Assembly: GCF_011493005.1 (NCBI RefSeq)
Contig: NZ_CP049156.1
Coordinates: 3,100,001 to 3,164,000 of the forward strand
Origin: Caballeronia sp. SBC1
GTDB taxonomy: Bacteria > Pseudomonadota > Gammaproteobacteria > Burkholderiales > Burkholderiaceae
Length of the DNA: 64,000 nt
Direction: 5' to 3'
Part shown: one piece after another, positions 63,073 through 64,000 of the stretch
Layout: each line of letters opens with the position of its first letter
How positions within the stretch are numbered: position 1 is the first letter of the stretch
Program-made: the position numbers and the translations under genes
Notes under the pieces: generated by a model
Seen by the model: the letters and a program-made list of their open reading frames with translations, nothing else
Databases searched by the model: none
Told to the model about the DNA's origin: nothing

Positions 63073-64000
63073 TTAACTCCCCTCCGCGCGTACGGCCGCG
63101 GACAGGACGCGAGCGTCGTCGCCGAAGCGGGTACTGTCCGCGACGAAGCGCACGTACCAAGGCATGGCCACTCCGAGCCCCTGCTCAAGCGTTATCCTGC
63201 GTTCATAGCCGAGCAGCCGTTGCGCCTTGTCAACATTGGCCTGCGAATGCCGGATATCGCCTGGGCGATTCGGGCCATACACGGGCCGATGGTCGCGCAA
63301 TGCAACGCCATGATCAGCGAGTGCCGCTTTCAGGTAGCCGTATAGCTGATTGAGTGTCGTGCGGTTGCCGACCGCCACGTTGTACACCTGATCGCGGCTC
63401 GCGTCGTCGGCAAGGGCGGCGAGCAGATTCGCCTGAACCGCATTGTCGACAAAACAGAAGTCGCGGCTTGTCTCGCCATCGCCGTTGATGACGACTTCGT
63501 CGCCGTTGATCAGCGCCGCCGTCCAGCGGGGAATCACGGCGGCATATGCGCCGTCCGGGTCCTGACGCTGGCCAAATACGTTGAAATAGCGCAGGCCGAT
63601 CGTGCGCAAGCCATAGTTGCGTGCGAAAACCGACGCGTACAACTCATTTGCATACTTGGTCACCGCATACGGCGACAGCGGCTGACCAATGCGGTCTTCC
63701 ACTTTCGGCAAGCCGGGGTGATCACCGTAAGTAGAGCTCGACGCCGCGTAGGTAAAGCTTTTGACCTGGGCGTCGCGCGCGGCCACCAGCATGTTGAGAA
63801 AGCCGCTGATATTGACTTCGTGGGTTGCGATAGGATCCTGAACCGAACGCGGCACCGAGCCGAGCGCAGCCTCGTGAAGCACATGGTCAACTTGCTTCAC
63901 CGCGGCCGCGCAATCCGCGAGTTTGCGGATATCGCCTTCTATGAATCTAAAACGCTGCCATTGCGCGGCGTTGACGAGCGAGCGCACTTCGTCGAGGTTG
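63073..64000 (-). CDS. UDP-N-acetylglucosamine 4-epimerase (WbpP/TviC type), 5' end beyond window
   Basis: It interconverts UDP-GlcNAc and UDP-GalNAc, the step before or after oxidation by the TviB/WbpO-type enzyme. The frame is open to the window edge, so only the C-terminal 308 residues are seen; the Rossmann glycine motif lies outside. Visible are [20 protein letters not shown], the serine block [11 protein letters not shown], the catalytic [12 protein letters not shown], the [20 protein letters not shown] segment and [20 protein letters not shown], all typical of WbpP. The C-terminus ends AMPWYVRF plus a short tail. A collapsed copy of the same gene is at 46944-47231 next to the dehydrogenase; this one presumably supplies the activity. 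Confidence 0.92.
   Translation of the reverse strand, partial: NLDEVRSLVNAAQWQRFRFIEGDIRKLADCAAAVKQVDHVLHEAALGSVPRSVQDPIATHEVNISGFLNMLVAARDAQVKSFTYAASSSTYGDHPGLPKVEDRIGQPLSPYAVTKYANELYASVFARNYGLRTIGLRYFNVFGQRQDPDGAYAAVIPRWTAALINGDEVVINGDGETSRDFCFVDNAVQANLLAALADDASRDQVYNVAVGNRTTLNQLYGYLKAALADHGVALRDHRPVYGPNRPGDIRHSQANVDKAQRLLGYERRITLEQGLGVAMPWYVRFVADSTRFGDDARVLSAAVRAEGS

Overview
The window is high-GC DNA (lower in the intergenic gaps) from a member of the Burkholderiaceae, most likely Paraburkholderia, Caballeronia or a close relative. The basis is a complete cepacian-type exopolysaccharide (bce) gene set in the order known from Burkholderia, plus Burkholderiales-style regulators. I see no rRNA, tRNA, CRISPR array, phage or plasmid replication gene. 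Almost everything here makes, exports, decorates or may trim extracellular polysaccharide.

Left part (1-19300): a GDP-mannose hydrolase, two near-duplicate UTP-glucose-1-phosphate uridylyltransferases flanking an AraC-type regulator and a PAP2 phosphatase, an acyltransferase, an out-of-place two-subunit aconitase-X enzyme, a two-domain glycosyltransferase (BceR-like), a flippase (BceQ-like), a large secreted beta-propeller protein, a GDP-sugar 4-ketoreductase (BceM-like) and a LysR regulator. This resembles the second cepacian cluster (bceM-U) but is rearranged and has no GDP-mannose 4,6-dehydratase in view. A long inverted repeat lies at 13255-14120, and a good sigma-54 type -24/-12 match lies at 16999-17013.

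Middle (19500-34700): the first cepacian cluster. bceB-C-D-E-F-G-H-I-J-K run leftward and bceA runs rightward from a shared 545-bp intergenic region. Together these supply GDP-mannose and UDP-glucuronate, prime undecaprenyl phosphate with glucose, build the repeat unit, polymerise it and export it. A gene built on an IS5-type transposase N-terminus (34785-35759) abuts bceA.

Right part (36100-64000): a second, more mosaic Wzx/Wzy locus. It has a WecA-type priming transferase, a Wzc-type tyrosine kinase, a UDP-HexNAc dehydrogenase (TviB/WbpO type), a UDP-GlcNAc 4-epimerase (WbpP type, running off the right edge), a MurJ/Wzx-like flippase, a Wzy-like polymerase, three GT4 glycosyltransferases, two BcsL/CelD-like acyltransferases, an OafA-type acyltransferase with an SGNH domain, a Tat-exported beta-helix lipoprotein, a Tat-exported tyrosinase and a zinc-ribbon membrane protein. 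The predicted precursor is UDP-GalNAcA, as in Vi antigen or P. aeruginosa O6. No Wza or Wzb is visible in this half.

The most striking observation is that the ordered module epimerase - flippase - GT - GT - GT appears twice on the minus strand (42903-47231 and 61419-64000) with exactly complementary losses. In the left copy the epimerase and first GT are collapsed to relics. In the right copy the flippase is collapsed and the last two GTs are fused into one relic. Every relic keeps the gene's start and its 3' end but has lost the middle, and several still keep the ATGA-type stop/start couplings to the next intact gene. The two damaged copies together make one complete set.
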